This document shows positions 16,376 through 25,795 of a DNA stretch of 49,576 bases, piece by piece; positions within the stretch are counted from its first letter, which is position 1; each line of letters begins with the position of its first letter. Origin of the DNA: Acidobacteriota bacterium (GTDB lineage: Bacteria; Acidobacteriota; Vicinamibacteria; Vicinamibacterales; CAVVIG01); the NCBI GenBank assembly GCA_003222535.1, contig QHWJ01000246.1:1-49576 (forward strand). The letters run 5' to 3'. The notes beneath the pieces are model-generated. The model was not told where the DNA came from and ran no database searches. It worked only from the letters and a program-made list of their open reading frames with translations. Made by a program: the position numbers and the translations under genes.

Positions 16376-17146
16376 TCAGCGCAAATCCGTGTCACGCAGA
16401 GTCCGTGCGACACGCTGGAACACGTCGTCCATCATGCACGCGCTGAGCTTGCCTGTATTCGTGTTCTGCCGGCTGGGGTGATAACAGCCGATGAGCGTCT
16501 GACCGTTCGGCAGCTCGTGCGCGACGCCATGGCCGAACGCGGGTTTCGGGCGGACGTTCACGCCGCGGCGCTTCAGCAATTGCAGATAGGCGTCGAAGCC
16601 GATCTTTCCAAGCGCGACGACCACGCGGACGCGTGGCAGCGCGGCGATCTCCGCGTCGAGATGGGGAAGGCAGTTGGCGATTTCCACGGGCGTCGGCTTG
16701 TTGTCGGGCGGCGCGCACCGCACGGCTGCCGCGATGAACGCGTCGGTCAGCTCGAGTCCGTCGTCGGTGCGCTCGGCCGTCGGGATGTTCGCGAAGCCGG
16801 CTCGGTGCAGCGCAGCCATGAGAAAATCGCCGGAGCCATGAGGGCCGTCGCCGGTGAAGACGCGCCCGGTGCGATTCGCGCCGTGCGCGGCCGGTGCGAG
16901 CGCCACGAGCAGCATTCGCGCGCGAGGATCGCCGAACCCCGGCACCGGCTTGCCCCAGTAGACCTCGTTGCGATACGCCCGCCGTTTCGTCCGCGCGATC
17001 TCGGCGCAGTACTCGCGTAGCCTCGGACAGCGCTCGCAGGAGACGATCGACTGTTGTATTGCTTGTAGGGCGAGCCTTTCAGGCTCGCCAACGCGTGTCG
17101 GATGTTCCTGGCGGTCTTTGCGGGCTTTTCGTTCGATGGTCACCAT
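16376..17146 (-). CDS. Uracil-DNA glycosylase, family 5 (UDGb) type
   Basis: 256 residues. Motif 1 is LVALAPAAHGANRTGRVFTGD, where the A-H-G-A-N pattern is typical of family 5. Motif 2 is CYHPSRQNTNTGKLS, the catalytic-loop HPS. Four Cys (SCERCPRLREYC, then AAVRCAPP) fit the 4Fe-4S cluster of thermophile-type UDGs. It excises uracil and some other deaminated bases from DNA. The first 35 residues (VGEPERLALQAIQQ) are largely encoded by a palindrome of the repeat family at 17069-17089, so the true start may be internal or the N-terminus may be extended by insertion. Confidence 0.88.
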   Translation of the reverse strand: MVTIERKARKDRQEHPTRVGEPERLALQAIQQSIVSCERCPRLREYCAEIARTKRRAYRNEVYWGKPVPGFGDPRARMLLVALAPAAHGANRTGRVFTGDGPHGSGDFLMAALHRAGFANIPTAERTDDGLELTDAFIAAAVRCAPPDNKPTPVEIANCLPHLDAEIAALPRVRVVVALGKIGFDAYLQLLKRRGVNVRPKPAFGHGVAHELPNGQTLIGCYHPSRQNTNTGKLSACMMDDVFQRVARTLRDTDLR

Positions 17147-17186
17147 ACTCGGCTGGCAACGCGTGTCGGCGACGCCGAAAGCGTCG
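17069..17186. repeat. Two palindromes sharing a CAACGCGTGTCGG flank
   Basis: 17069-17089: arms GGCGAGCCT and AGGCTCGCC around TTC, inside the N-terminal codons of the UDG gene. 17166-17186: arms GGCGACGC and GCGTCGCC around CGAAA, just outside it. Both are next to CAACGCGTGTCGG (from 17089 and from about 17158), suggesting duplication of a larger unit. Confidence 0.88.
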
Positions 17187-17241
17187 CCTTACGAGTGTCC
17201 TTCTCCGGACGAGGAACGCAAAGGCCGCAAAGCGCGCATCC

Positions 17242-17283
17242 TTCGACAGGCTCAGGATGAGCGCTCATGGTGAGCCTGTCGAA
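17242..17283. repeat. REP-like inverted repeat TTCGACAGGCTCA
   Basis: TTCGACAGGCTCA (17242-17254) and its exact complement TGAGCCTGTCGAA (17271-17283), separated by 16 nt. Same core as 13651-13696. It lies between the UDG and M13 peptidase genes, both on the minus strand. Confidence 0.88.
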
Positions 17284-17318
17284 CCATGCGGGCTTCGCGT
17301 TCAAACGTCTTGTGGTTG

Positions 17319-19448
17319 CTACCACACGCGGCACGCGTTCGCGCGCACCATCGGCGCACCCCCCTTGCACGAGAACGCTTTCTGGAACTCGGGCATGTTC
17401 GAGATCGATCCGTTGACCCGGTACCTGTTCGATGAGTGAGGATTGGTGGCCGCCTTCAGCCGTTCCGCTTCGGGCCGGGTGTTCTCGCACCAGACCTGCG
17501 CCCAGCCGAGGAAGACGCGCTGTTCGGGCGAAAAGCCGCCGACCTTGTCCCTCCTGTCGCGCAGCTTCGCGCCGGGCCCCGCGAGATACGCCATGAGCGC
17601 GAGGCGCAGGCCGCCGTTGTCGGCCGTGTTCTCGCCGAGCGTCAGCCGTCCGTTGATCGTCGTGTCGCCCGCCACGGCGTAGCTGGAGTACTGATCCGCG
17701 ATGCAGCTCGCACGCTCGTCGAACGCCCTGGCGTCCTCCGGCGTCCACCAGTCGCGCAGGTTGCCCTGACCGTCGAAGCGGCGGCCCTGATCGTCGAAGC
17801 CGTGCGTGAGCTCGTGGCCGATGACGGCGCCCGCGGCGCCGTAGTTCACCGCGGCGTCGCGGCCGGCTCTGTAGAACGGCGGCTGCAGGATGCCGGCCGG
17901 GAAGTTGATGTTGTTGCGGTCGGGGCTGTAGTACGCGTTCACGGTCGGCGGCGTCATGCTCCACTCGCCGCGATCGACCGGCTGGCCGATCTTCTGCAGG
18001 CTGCGTGCATGCTCGAACGCCATCGCCCGCTGCCGGTTCCCCAGCGCATCGTCGCGCGTCACGCGGATGCCGGCGTAGTCGCGCCACGTATCGGGGTAGC
18101 CGATCCGATCGACGAGGGCGTTCAGCTTCGCCATCGCGGCTTTCTTCGTCCCGCCGCTCATCCATGGTGCCGCGTCGATGTCCTGCCGCATCGCGCCTTT
18201 GATGTCCTGAACCATCTGGAGCATGTCCGCTTTTGCCTGCGGGGCGAACGCTTCTTCGACGAACGCCTTGCCGAGCGCCTCGCCGAGCCGGGCATCGGTT
18301 TCCGTAACGCACTGCCGCCAGCGCGGCGGCCGATCCTGCTGGCCCGCGAGCGTGCGGCTGAAGAAGTCGAAGTCGGCGTCGGCGAACGCCCTGGGCAGCA
18401 GATCCGCCGAGGCGTGGAGCAGCTGCCAGCGGAGGTACGCCTTCAGATCGCCCACCGATGTCGCGGCAATCAATTGATCGAGGGCCTTCAGGTAGTCCGG
18501 CACCGCGACGTTGACAGCCTGGAAGCGCGGCGCTTCGGCGGCCGCCGCGTACTTCCGCCAGCCGAAGTTCGGCGTTATCGCCTGCAGATCGGTGAGCGTC
18601 ATCGGATGCTCGGTCATGGCGGGATCGCGCCGCTTCACGCGATCGAGCGCGGCGTTGGCCAGCGCCGTTTCAATCTCCATGACCGCCTTCGCATCCGCTG
18701 CGGCCGTGTCAGGCGGCGCGCCGGCGAGGCCGGACAGCCGTTCGACGTGCGCCATGTATTTGCCCCTCAGCTCCACCGAGCGCGCGTCGGTCTTCAGGTA
18801 ATAGTCGCGGTCGGGCAGGCCGAGCGCGGCCTGATCGACGTCGGCCATCTCCCGCGTGGCATCGCGCAGGTCGGTCCGCGAGCTGAAGCGGAAGAACGCC
18901 GGCACGCCGTAGGCGTGGAGGTGCGCCAGCAGCACCGGCAGATCGTCCGGGTTCGTGAGGGCGTCGATCGTGGCGAGATCCGGGCCGACGAACGCGAGTC
19001 CGTTCGACTCGATGCGCGGCTCGTCCATGCAGGCGGCGTAATAGTCCGCGGCCTTCTTGCGGTCGCCCCCGGCGCCCGGCGCTTCGAGGATCCGTCGCAG
19101 GATCGTGAAGTTGCGATCCTGCACCTCCTGGAACCGGCCCCACGAGCGGCGATCGGCCGGCAACGGGTTTTTCGCAATCCAGCCGCCGCAGGCGAACTGG
19201 TAAAAATCGGTGCACGGATCCGTGCGGTGATCCATCGCGCCGGGCTCAACGCCCGACGCCGCGGACGCCGACGCCTGCGCATCGAGGCCAGGCCTGAAGG
19301 CCGGCACGACCTCCGTGGTGCGGATCTTCGAGCGGGCCGCACCGGGAGTAGTGGGGACCTTCAGGTCCGCCGTTGGTCTCTGCGCCGCGCCGAGCGCAAC
19401 GGCCAGTGGCAGCGCGACGAATGTCAAAGCGAAGAGCTGGCGGCGCAC
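17319..19448 (-). CDS. M13 family zinc metallopeptidase (neprilysin-like)
   Basis: 709 residues from the GTG ending at 19448, chosen because GGAGGAAGGGG precedes it and it opens a signal peptide (QLFALTFVALPLAVALGAAQ). Family landmarks: DPCTDFYQFACGGW at the N-terminus, NAYYSPDRNNINFPAGIL, the zinc site VIGHELTHGFDDQG (HExxH), GENTADNGG with the third zinc ligand region, and the closing CRVW. Secreted M13 enzymes cut peptides in the periplasm or at the surface. The linker before DPCTD (ADLKVPTT and PAFRPGLDA) is encoded by two palindromes of the repeat family. It diverges from aceE. Confidence 0.93.
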   Translation of the reverse strand: MRRQLFALTFVALPLAVALGAAQRPTADLKVPTTPGAARSKIRTTEVVPAFRPGLDAQASASAASGVEPGAMDHRTDPCTDFYQFACGGWIAKNPLPADRRSWGRFQEVQDRNFTILRRILEAPGAGGDRKKAADYYAACMDEPRIESNGLAFVGPDLATIDALTNPDDLPVLLAHLHAYGVPAFFRFSSRTDLRDATREMADVDQAALGLPDRDYYLKTDARSVELRGKYMAHVERLSGLAGAPPDTAAADAKAVMEIETALANAALDRVKRRDPAMTEHPMTLTDLQAITPNFGWRKYAAAAEAPRFQAVNVAVPDYLKALDQLIAATSVGDLKAYLRWQLLHASADLLPRAFADADFDFFSRTLAGQQDRPPRWRQCVTETDARLGEALGKAFVEEAFAPQAKADMLQMVQDIKGAMRQDIDAAPWMSGGTKKAAMAKLNALVDRIGYPDTWRDYAGIRVTRDDALGNRQRAMAFEHARSLQKIGQPVDRGEWSMTPPTVNAYYSPDRNNINFPAGILQPPFYRAGRDAAVNYGAAGAVIGHELTHGFDDQGRRFDGQGNLRDWWTPEDARAFDERASCIADQYSSYAVAGDTTINGRLTLGENTADNGGLRLALMAYLAGPGAKLRDRRDKVGGFSPEQRVFLGWAQVWCENTRPEAERLKAATNPHSSNRYRVNGSISNMPEFQKAFSCKGGAPMVRANACRVW
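19288..19368. repeat. Two CT-nn-AG palindromes in the M13 gene linker
   Basis: 19355-19368: arms GGACCT and AGGTCC around TC. 19288-19305: imperfect arms CCAGGCCT and AGGCCGGC around GA. Both are read in frame on the minus strand, between the signal peptide and the catalytic part, where added residues should be tolerated. Confidence 0.8.
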
Positions 19449-19596
19449 GCTTTCCCCTTCCTCCAAACCCAAGGTACAATTCGTGGTTGGCCTACGGGCT
19501 GAGGGTCTGTTGGCCGACAGTCCGACAGAAGCTCACGCTCGCCCCGAGCCTGGCCGAGGGGCGTCCATCCCCGAGAGCTGAAAGGATCCCGCTTCC

Positions 19597-22272
19597 GTGA
19601 GATACATCGCTCCTAAAGACGCGGCGGAACTGGACCAGACCGAAACCCGAGAGTGGCTCGACTCGCTTGATTATGTGCTGCAGAGCGGTGGCCCCGCAAA
19701 GGTGGCGCGCCTGCTCCGCGAGTTGACGATTCACGCCCGCCAGAGCGGCGTCAAGCTTCCCTTCTCCGCGAACACCCCGTATGTCAACACCATCTCGGCC
19801 GACGACCAGGTGCTCATGCCGGGCAGTCCGGATCTCGAGCGCCGGATCAAGAGCCTCGTGCGCTGGAACGCCGCGGCCATGGTTGTGCGCGCGAACAAGG
19901 CCGAAGAAGGCATCGGCGGGCACATTTCGACCTTTGCGTCGGCCGCCACGCTGTACGAAGTCGGCTTCAACCATTTCTTCAGGGGTCACGAGGATGCCGA
20001 CGGCGACGTGATCTACTTCCAGGGCCACGCGGCGCCCGGGATCTACGCGCGCGCCTACCTCGAAGGACGCATCGACGAGACGCATCTCGAGAATTTCCGC
20101 CGCGAGACGATGCCGGGCGGCGCCCTGTCGTCCTACCCGCACCCCTGGCTGATGCCCGACTTCTGGGAATACCCCACGGTCTCGATGGGCCTTGGCCCGC
20201 TGATGGCGATCTACCAGGCGCGCTTCATGCGGTATCTCGAGGATCGCGGGCTGAAGCCGCCGTCGACCGCGAAAGTCTGGGCGTTTCTCGGTGACGGCGA
20301 AACCGACGAGCCCGAAGCGCTCGGCGCGATCACGCTGCCGGCGCGCGAGAAACTCGACAATCTCATCTTTGTCATCAACTGCAACCTGCAGCGGCTCGAC
20401 GGTCCGGTGCGCGGCAACGGCCAGATCATCCAGGAGCTCGAAGCGGCGTTCCGCGGCGCCGGCTGGAACGTGATCAAGGCGATCTGGGGCCGTGAATGGG
20501 ATCCGTTGCTCGCCAAAGACCGTGAGGGCCTGCTCGTGAAGCGCATGGGCGAGATCGTCGACGGGCAGTATCAGAAGTACGCCGTCGAGTCGGGCGCGTA
20601 CGTGCGCGATCATTTCTGGGGCGCGGACCCGCGGCTGCTCGACATGGTCAAGCACCTGTCGGACGACCAATTGAAGAAGATGACGCTCGGCGGGCACGAT
20701 CCGATCAAGGTCTACAACGCGTTCAAAGCCGCGTGCGAGCACAAAGGCGCGCCGAGCGTCGTCCTCGCGCGCACGATCAAGGGCTACGGCCTCGGCGAAG
20801 CCGGCGAAGGCAAGAACATCACGCATCAGCAGAAGAAGATGAACGAAGAGGAGCTGCGGGCGTTCCGCACGCGCTTCGGGATTCCGATTTCAGATGCGGA
20901 CGTCGGCAAAACGCCGTTCTACCGGCCCGCCGCCGACAGCATCGAGATTCGCTACATGCGCGAGCGGCGCAAGGGGCTCGGCGGCTTCGTGCCGACGCGC
21001 AAGGTCCGCAGCGAACCGCTCACGCCCGTTTCGAGCGAGCTCTTCGAGGAGTTCCACAAGGGCACCGAAGGCCGCAAGGCCTCGACGACCATGGTGTTCG
21101 TGCGGCTGCTGTCGAAGATGCTGCGCGACAAAGAGCTGGGACGGCTCATCGTGCCGATCGTGCCGGACGAAGCCCGGACGTTCGGCATGGAGGCGTTGTT
21201 CCGCCAGGTCGGCATCTACTCGCACGCCGGGCAGGTGTACGAGCCGGTCGACATGGATACGCTCCTCTATTACAAGGAAGCCTCCGACGGCCAGATTCTC
21301 GAGGAAGGGATCACGGAAGCCGGATCGATGTCGTCGTTCATCGCGGCGGGCACCGCCTACGCGACGCACGGCGTCAACACGATCCCGTTCTTCATCTATT
21401 ACTCGATGTTCGGCTTCCAGCGGATAGGCGACCTGATCTGGGCCGCCGGCGATGCGCGCACGCGCGGCTTCCTCCTCGGGGGGACCGCCGGCCGCACCAC
21501 GCTCGCCGGCGAAGGGCTGCAACACCAGGACGGAAACAGCCAGCTCTTCGCGATGGTCTATCCCAACTGCGTCAGCTACGACCCGGCATTTGCCTACGAG
21601 ATCGCCGTCATCATCCAGGACGGTATCCGCCGGATGTACGTCGAACAGGAAAGCATCTTCTACTACCTGACGGTGATGAACGAGCAGTACGCCATGCCGG
21701 CGATGCCGCCGGGCGTTGTGGACGGCATCCTGAAGGGGCTGTATCGCTACCGGGCCGCGTCGAAGCCCGACCGGCCGCTCCGTGCGCAGCTCTTCGGGAG
21801 CGGGGCGATCCTGCCCGAAACAATCAAGGCACAGGAGATTCTCGAGTCCAAGTACAACGTGGCGGCCGACGTCTGGAGCGTGACGAGCTACACCGAGCTC
21901 TATCGAGAAGGCCACGCGTGCGAGCGCTGGAACATGCTGCATCCGGCCGAGGCTCCGCGCGTCCCGTACGTGACGCAGTGCCTGAAGGATGCATCCGGCG
22001 TGCTCATCGCGGCGTCCGATTACGTGAAGGTGCTGCCCGATTCGATCGACCGGTGGCTGCCTCGTCCGCTCGTCGCGCTCGGCACCGACGGCTACGGGCG
22101 CAGCGAAGGCCGCGCCGCGCTGCGGGACTTCTTCGAGGTCGACTACCGCTACATCATCGTCGCCACGCTGGCCGCGCTCGCGCGCGACGGCAAGGTCGAC
22201 ACGTCGATCGTCGAGCAGGCGATGCACGCGCACAACGTCAATCCCGAGAAAAGCAACCCCGCTGTGTCGTAG
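19597..22272 (+). CDS. aceE: Pyruvate dehydrogenase E1 component, homodimeric type
   Basis: 891 residues, the usual size for the homodimeric AceE family. GTG start at 19597 with AAAGGA 10 nt upstream. The thiamine-diphosphate motif runs [15 protein letters not shown] to [16 protein letters not shown]. Also visible are [19 protein letters not shown] near the N-terminus and [16 protein letters not shown]. It decarboxylates pyruvate and passes the acetyl group to the lipoyl arm of E2. It is followed after 21 bp by aceF and then lpd, so the complex is encoded in one run. The upstream spacer with the divergent M13 gene holds a GCCCC...GGGGC inverted repeat near 19541-19562. Confidence 0.96.
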   Translation: MRYIAPKDAAELDQTETREWLDSLDYVLQSGGPAKVARLLRELTIHARQSGVKLPFSANTPYVNTISADDQVLMPGSPDLERRIKSLVRWNAAAMVVRANKAEEGIGGHISTFASAATLYEVGFNHFFRGHEDADGDVIYFQGHAAPGIYARAYLEGRIDETHLENFRRETMPGGALSSYPHPWLMPDFWEYPTVSMGLGPLMAIYQARFMRYLEDRGLKPPSTAKVWAFLGDGETDEPEALGAITLPAREKLDNLIFVINCNLQRLDGPVRGNGQIIQELEAAFRGAGWNVIKAIWGREWDPLLAKDREGLLVKRMGEIVDGQYQKYAVESGAYVRDHFWGADPRLLDMVKHLSDDQLKKMTLGGHDPIKVYNAFKAACEHKGAPSVVLARTIKGYGLGEAGEGKNITHQQKKMNEEELRAFRTRFGIPISDADVGKTPFYRPAADSIEIRYMRERRKGLGGFVPTRKVRSEPLTPVSSELFEEFHKGTEGRKASTTMVFVRLLSKMLRDKELGRLIVPIVPDEARTFGMEALFRQVGIYSHAGQVYEPVDMDTLLYYKEASDGQILEEGITEAGSMSSFIAAGTAYATHGVNTIPFFIYYSMFGFQRIGDLIWAAGDARTRGFLLGGTAGRTTLAGEGLQHQDGNSQLFAMVYPNCVSYDPAFAYEIAVIIQDGIRRMYVEQESIFYYLTVMNEQYAMPAMPPGVVDGILKGLYRYRAASKPDRPLRAQLFGSGAILPETIKAQEILESKYNVAADVWSVTSYTELYREGHACERWNMLHPAEAPRVPYVTQCLKDASGVLIAASDYVKVLPDSIDRWLPRPLVALGTDGYGRSEGRAALRDFFEVDYRYIIVATLAALARDGKVDTSIVEQAMHAHNVNPEKSNPAVS

Positions 22273-22293
22273 CGACCAGCCGTAAGGTTTCTT

Positions 22294-23757
22294 GTGCCTA
22301 CTGACCTCACACTCCCCGAGCTCGGCGAGAGCATCTCCTCGGGTGACATCCTGCGCGTGCTGGTCAAGCCGGGAGACACGCTCGTGAAGGATCAGCCCGT
22401 CCTCGAGCTCGAGACCGACAAAGCGACGATCGAAGTGCCTTCAGCGCTCGCCGGGATGGTGAAGGAGATCAAGGTCAAGGCGGGCGACAAGGTCAAGGTG
22501 GGCCAGGTGATCCTGAGCGTCGAGGAAGATGGCGCCGCAGCCGCACCGAAACCCGGCCCGGTGAAAGCGCCGCCTGCAAAGGCGGAGGCCGCGCCGAATC
22601 CCGCGGGGAAGACTCCCCGGGCGCGTGCGGGCGGAGACGAAGCGGCGGGCGCCAACCCGTCTTCGACGCCGCCGGACAGTGACATGGAGCAGCACCTCGC
22701 CGGTGAGAAGCGCGCGACGGGCGGCAAGGTGGGCGTCAAGGATCCGAGGATCGGGCCAGAGGCCGCCTCCGACGAGGCCCCGGCGCGCGCCACCAACGTC
22801 GTCGACATCACGCGCGGTGCGCGGGCGGCCCTGGAACCGGCGGCACCGGAATTGCCGCCCGTACCGGCAGCGCCGTCCGTGCGGCGCATGGCGCGCGAGC
22901 TTGGCGTCGAGATCGGCGAAGTGCCGGGCAGCGGACCTGGCGGACGTGTTTCCGTCGAGGACGTCAAGGCGCACGCCAAGCGGCTGGTGGAGCGCGCCGG
23001 AAGAACGGGCAGCGCAGGTGGCAGCCCTGTCCCTCTTCCCGATTTCGCCCGCTGGGGCGCGGTGGAGCGGCAGCCGATGCGGGCGGTCCGCCGAAAGACC
23101 GCCGAGCACCTGAGCGCGGCGTGGGCGGCGATTCCGCACGTCACGCAGTTCGATCTCGCCGACATCACGGGGCTCGACGCGCTGCGCAAGAAACATGCGA
23201 AGCAAGTGGAGGCGGCGGGCGGCAATTTGACCGTCACCTCCATCGCGGTGAAGGTCGCCGCCGCGGCGCTGAGGGTGTTTCCGCAGTTCAACGCGTCGAT
23301 CGACATGGCGGCCGACGAGATCATCGTCAAGAAGTACGTGAACATCGGCATCGCCGTCGACACCGACCGCGGGCTGCTCGTGCCGGTGATTCGCGACGCG
23401 GACCGGAAGAACATCGTGGAGCTGTCGGTGGAGCTCGTGCAGCTCTCCGAGAAGGCCCGTACGCGCAAGATCGCGCTCGAAGACCTGCAGGGTGGCTGCT
23501 TCAGCATCTCGAACCTCGGCGGCATCGGCGGCACGTATTTCACGCCGATCATCAACGCGCCCGAAGTCGCGATTCTGGGCCTCTCGCGCGCGCGCACGGA
23601 ACCGATCTACAAGGACGGTGGTTTCGAGCCGCGTCTGATGCTGCCGCTCTCGCTGTCCTACGATCATCGCGCCATCGACGGCGCCGACGGGATCCGCTTT
23701 CTGCGCTGGATCGCGGAGGCGCTCGAGCAGCCCTTCTTGCTGTCGCTCCAAGGGTGA
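22294..23757 (+). CDS. aceF: Dihydrolipoyllysine-residue acetyltransferase (PDH E2)
   Basis: 487 residues, GTG start. It has one lipoyl domain (about 1-75) with the modified Lys in ELETDKATIEVPS, an Ala/Pro-rich linker (about 85-180), and the E1/E3-binding domain SVRRMARELGVEIGEVPGSG (about 190-225). The catalytic acetyltransferase domain (about 255-487) carries SYDHRAIDGADG with the active His and Asp. It transfers acetyl groups to CoA. The single lipoyl domain is fewer than in enterobacterial AceF (three). Neighbours aceE and lpd complete the complex; lipA, which makes its lipoyl cofactor, is about 11 kb away. Confidence 0.95.
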   Translation: MPTDLTLPELGESISSGDILRVLVKPGDTLVKDQPVLELETDKATIEVPSALAGMVKEIKVKAGDKVKVGQVILSVEEDGAAAAPKPGPVKAPPAKAEAAPNPAGKTPRARAGGDEAAGANPSSTPPDSDMEQHLAGEKRATGGKVGVKDPRIGPEAASDEAPARATNVVDITRGARAALEPAAPELPPVPAAPSVRRMARELGVEIGEVPGSGPGGRVSVEDVKAHAKRLVERAGRTGSAGGSPVPLPDFARWGAVERQPMRAVRRKTAEHLSAAWAAIPHVTQFDLADITGLDALRKKHAKQVEAAGGNLTVTSIAVKVAAAALRVFPQFNASIDMAADEIIVKKYVNIGIAVDTDRGLLVPVIRDADRKNIVELSVELVQLSEKARTRKIALEDLQGGCFSISNLGGIGGTYFTPIINAPEVAILGLSRARTEPIYKDGGFEPRLMLPLSLSYDHRAIDGADGIRFLRWIAEALEQPFLLSLQG

Positions 23758-23759
23758 CA

Positions 23760-23870
23760 CGGTGGTCGCGTGGGTCAGGTACCCGACCTACCCGACCTAC
23801 TGAACCTACTGAACCTACTGGACCTACTAGACCTACTAGACCTACTAGACCTACTAGACCTACTAGACCT
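23760..23870. repeat. Period-9 CCTACTAGA array with a short inverted head
   Basis: Begins right after the aceF stop with GGTCGCGTGGGTCAGGTA, then flips to the complementary orientation (CCCGACCTA, then CTGAACCTA, then CTAGACCTA, ordered in runs). It ends 3-4 nt before the lpd ATG. Runs of one variant followed by runs of the next suggest local copying of neighbouring units. Confidence 0.93.
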
Positions 23871-23873
23871 CAT

Positions 23874-25307
23874 ATGACTTCTGTCCAACTCGTCGTCGTG
23901 GGCGCCGGCCCCGGGGGCTACGCCGCCGCGTTTCTTGCCGCGGATCTCGGTCTCAGCGTCGCGCTCGTCGATCCCGAAGCGAATCCGGGCGGCGTCTGTG
24001 TGTACCGTGGATGCATTCCCTCGAAGGCGCTGCTGCATGTCGCGAAGCTCCTCGACGAATCGCGCCACGCGAAGGCGTGGGGCGTCGACTTCGGTGAGCC
24101 GACGATCGATCTCGCCAGGCTGCGCGCGTTCAAGGACGGCGTCGTCAGGAAGAACACGAGCGGCACGGGACAGCTCGTGAAGGTTCGCAAGGTCCAGTAC
24201 AGTCAGGGGTGGGCCGCGATTGTCGACGCACACGCCCTGCGCGTGAAGCTGGTATCGGGCGGCGAGGAAGACGTTCAATTCGAGCACGCCATTCTGGCGA
24301 CCGGATCAACGCCGGCGATTCCGCCGATGCTGAAGGCCGACGACCCGCGCGTGATGGACTCCACTTCCGCGCTCGACATGCCCGACATCCCGAAGTCGCT
24401 GCTCGTTGTCGGCGGCGGCTACATCGGCCTCGAGCTCGGTTCGGTCTATGCCGCGCTCGGCAGCGACGTGACCGTCGTCGAGATGACGGCGGGGCTCCTG
24501 CCGGGCGCGGACCGCGACCTGGTCGACGTCTTGGCGAAGCACGTGGGGCAGGTGATGAAGAGCGTGCTCCTCGAGACAAAGGTCGTGCACGTGAAACCGG
24601 AAGCGAACGGCGTGCGCGTGACTTTTGATGGCAACGTCGAGCCGAAAGAACAGGCCTTCGATCGCGTGCTCGTCTCGGTCGGCCGCCGGCCCAACTCGAA
24701 GATTCCCGGGCTCGAGCGCACCCACGTGCAGGTCGATCAGCGCGGCTTCATCGTGGTCGACGAGCAGCGGCGGACGCACGAGCCGTCGATCTTCGCGATC
24801 GGCGACGTTGTCGGCGAGCCGATGCTCGCGCATAAGGCGTCGCACGAAGGACGCGTCGCCGTCGAAGTGATGGCGGGCGAGAACGTCGCCTTCGCGCCGC
24901 GCGCGATCCCGGCGGTCGTCTTCACCGATCCCGAGCTCGCGTGGGCGGGGTTGACCGAAGCGCAGGCGAAACAAGACAACAATCCGGTGACGGTGGCGAA
25001 ATTCCCGTGGGGCGCTTCAGGCCGCGCGGCGACGCTCGATCGCACCGACGGCCTGACCAAACTGATCCTCGATCCGGAAACCGAGCGCCTGCTCGGCGTC
25101 GGGCTCGTGGGCCCGGGGGCGGGCGAGCTGATTGCCGAAGGGGTCCTCGCCATCGAGATGGGCGCGAACGCGACCGATCTCAAGCTCACCATCCACCCGC
25201 ATCCGACCCTGAGCGAAACGCTGATGGAGTCGGCCGAAGTCTTCTTCGGCCAGGCGACTCACGTGTACAGGCCGAAGCGCGGCGGGCAGGGCGGGCGGGC
25301 CGGGTAG
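23874..25307 (+). CDS. lpd: Dihydrolipoyl dehydrogenase (PDH E3)
   Basis: 477 residues from ATG 23874. The frame is open far upstream inside aceF, but the FAD motif VVVGAGPGGYAAAFLAADLG begins only here. The redox disulfide is GGVCVYRGCIPSKALLH; NAD site VVGGGYIGLELG; the His-Glu pair is in HPHPTLSETLMES. It reoxidises the dihydrolipoyl arms of E2 using NAD. No Shine-Dalgarno sequence precedes the ATG, because the upstream DNA is a repeat array. The last residues (GGQGGRAG) and the TAG stop come from GGGCGGGCC / GGTAGG repeat-like DNA. Confidence 0.95.
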   Translation: MTSVQLVVVGAGPGGYAAAFLAADLGLSVALVDPEANPGGVCVYRGCIPSKALLHVAKLLDESRHAKAWGVDFGEPTIDLARLRAFKDGVVRKNTSGTGQLVKVRKVQYSQGWAAIVDAHALRVKLVSGGEEDVQFEHAILATGSTPAIPPMLKADDPRVMDSTSALDMPDIPKSLLVVGGGYIGLELGSVYAALGSDVTVVEMTAGLLPGADRDLVDVLAKHVGQVMKSVLLETKVVHVKPEANGVRVTFDGNVEPKEQAFDRVLVSVGRRPNSKIPGLERTHVQVDQRGFIVVDEQRRTHEPSIFAIGDVVGEPMLAHKASHEGRVAVEVMAGENVAFAPRAIPAVVFTDPELAWAGLTEAQAKQDNNPVTVAKFPWGASGRAATLDRTDGLTKLILDPETERLLGVGLVGPGAGELIAEGVLAIEMGANATDLKLTIHPHPTLSETLMESAEVFFGQATHVYRPKRGGQGGRAG

Positions 25308-25317
25308 GCCGGTACTT

Positions 25318-25512
25318 CTAACTTCCGGCTCGGGTTACCGAGCCGGAGGCGGTCCAGCGAAGAAAGGCCGCGGCCACCAGCGACTCGATCACGGCGCGAC
25401 ACATCTCGTGCTCGAGGCCCCATAGCCTCGTGGCTTGCGCGGGTGTGAGCAGCAGGCCCGGCATCTCCCTGAATTCCTCGCGAACGCGCCGGACGGCCAT
25501 TTCAAGTTCCAT
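25318..25512 (-). CDS. Small winged-helix-like protein
   Basis: 64 residues (MELEMAVRRVREEFREMPG, then LLLTPAQATRLWGLEHEMC, then AVIESLVAAAFLRWT). The helix pattern with a PGLLLTPAQATRLWGL stretch looks like a short winged-helix DNA-binding fold, and similar small proteins are common in Acidobacteria as far as I recall. Its start overlaps the 3' end of the decayed HELFH gene by 11 nt, a sign of former translational coupling. It converges on lpd; its last codons form the hairpin listed as a terminator. Confidence 0.6.
   Translation of the reverse strand: MELEMAVRRVREEFREMPGLLLTPAQATRLWGLEHEMCRAVIESLVAAAFLRWTASGSVTRAGS
25325..25346. terminator. Perfect hairpin at the lpd convergent junction
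   Basis: Arms CCGGCTCGG (25325-25333) and CCGAGCCGG (25338-25346) around GTTA. It starts 17 bp after the lpd stop and lies within the last codons of the small minus-strand gene. There is no T-tract on either side, so intrinsic termination is uncertain; it may act as a transcript 3'-end stabiliser. Confidence 0.5.
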
Positions 25513-25795
25513 GAGCGTTCCTCGTGGTGGAAGTGAGCAATTCGCGCCGCGTGCGCCTGCCCGCGTCGGCGGCCGCCAGTGTGTCGAAGGTTCGCCGTCC
25601 GGTTGCTGTCGCTGGCCTGGGTCCCGATTCGCTCGTAAAAGGCCGCCAGCGTTCGCGCGGTCGACGTGGACGGCTCGGCTGCGATTTCCGTCGCGTGGAA
25701 CAGCTCGTGACCGAGCGTCGCCATCTGCGTGAACCCGCTTCGCCCACACGCCAGCTCGATAGTCAGCCTGTCGAAGGACGCGGCCTTTCGGTTCC
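25502..25795 (-). pseudogene. Decayed HExxH metalloprotease-like gene, frameshifted
   Basis: One frame reads LTIELACGRSGFTQMATLGH then ELFHATEIAAEP and AAFYERIG, including HELFH (HExxH zinc motif). Near 25589-25605 the meaningful frame shifts to FDTLAAADAGRRTRRELL and ends TRNAHGT at 25502. The two halves make sense only if joined, so I call a frameshift. The upstream part runs into a REP arm (AGCCTGTCGAA at 25765-25775) and no clear N-terminus is found, so the 5' end is probably lost. No recognisable gene was found from 25796 to 26050. Confidence 0.55.

Noticed and set aside
17436-19502. 688-residue plus-strand open frame opposite the M13 peptidase
   Set aside because: Shadow of the minus-strand peptidase, which has HExxH, signal peptide and family C-terminus.
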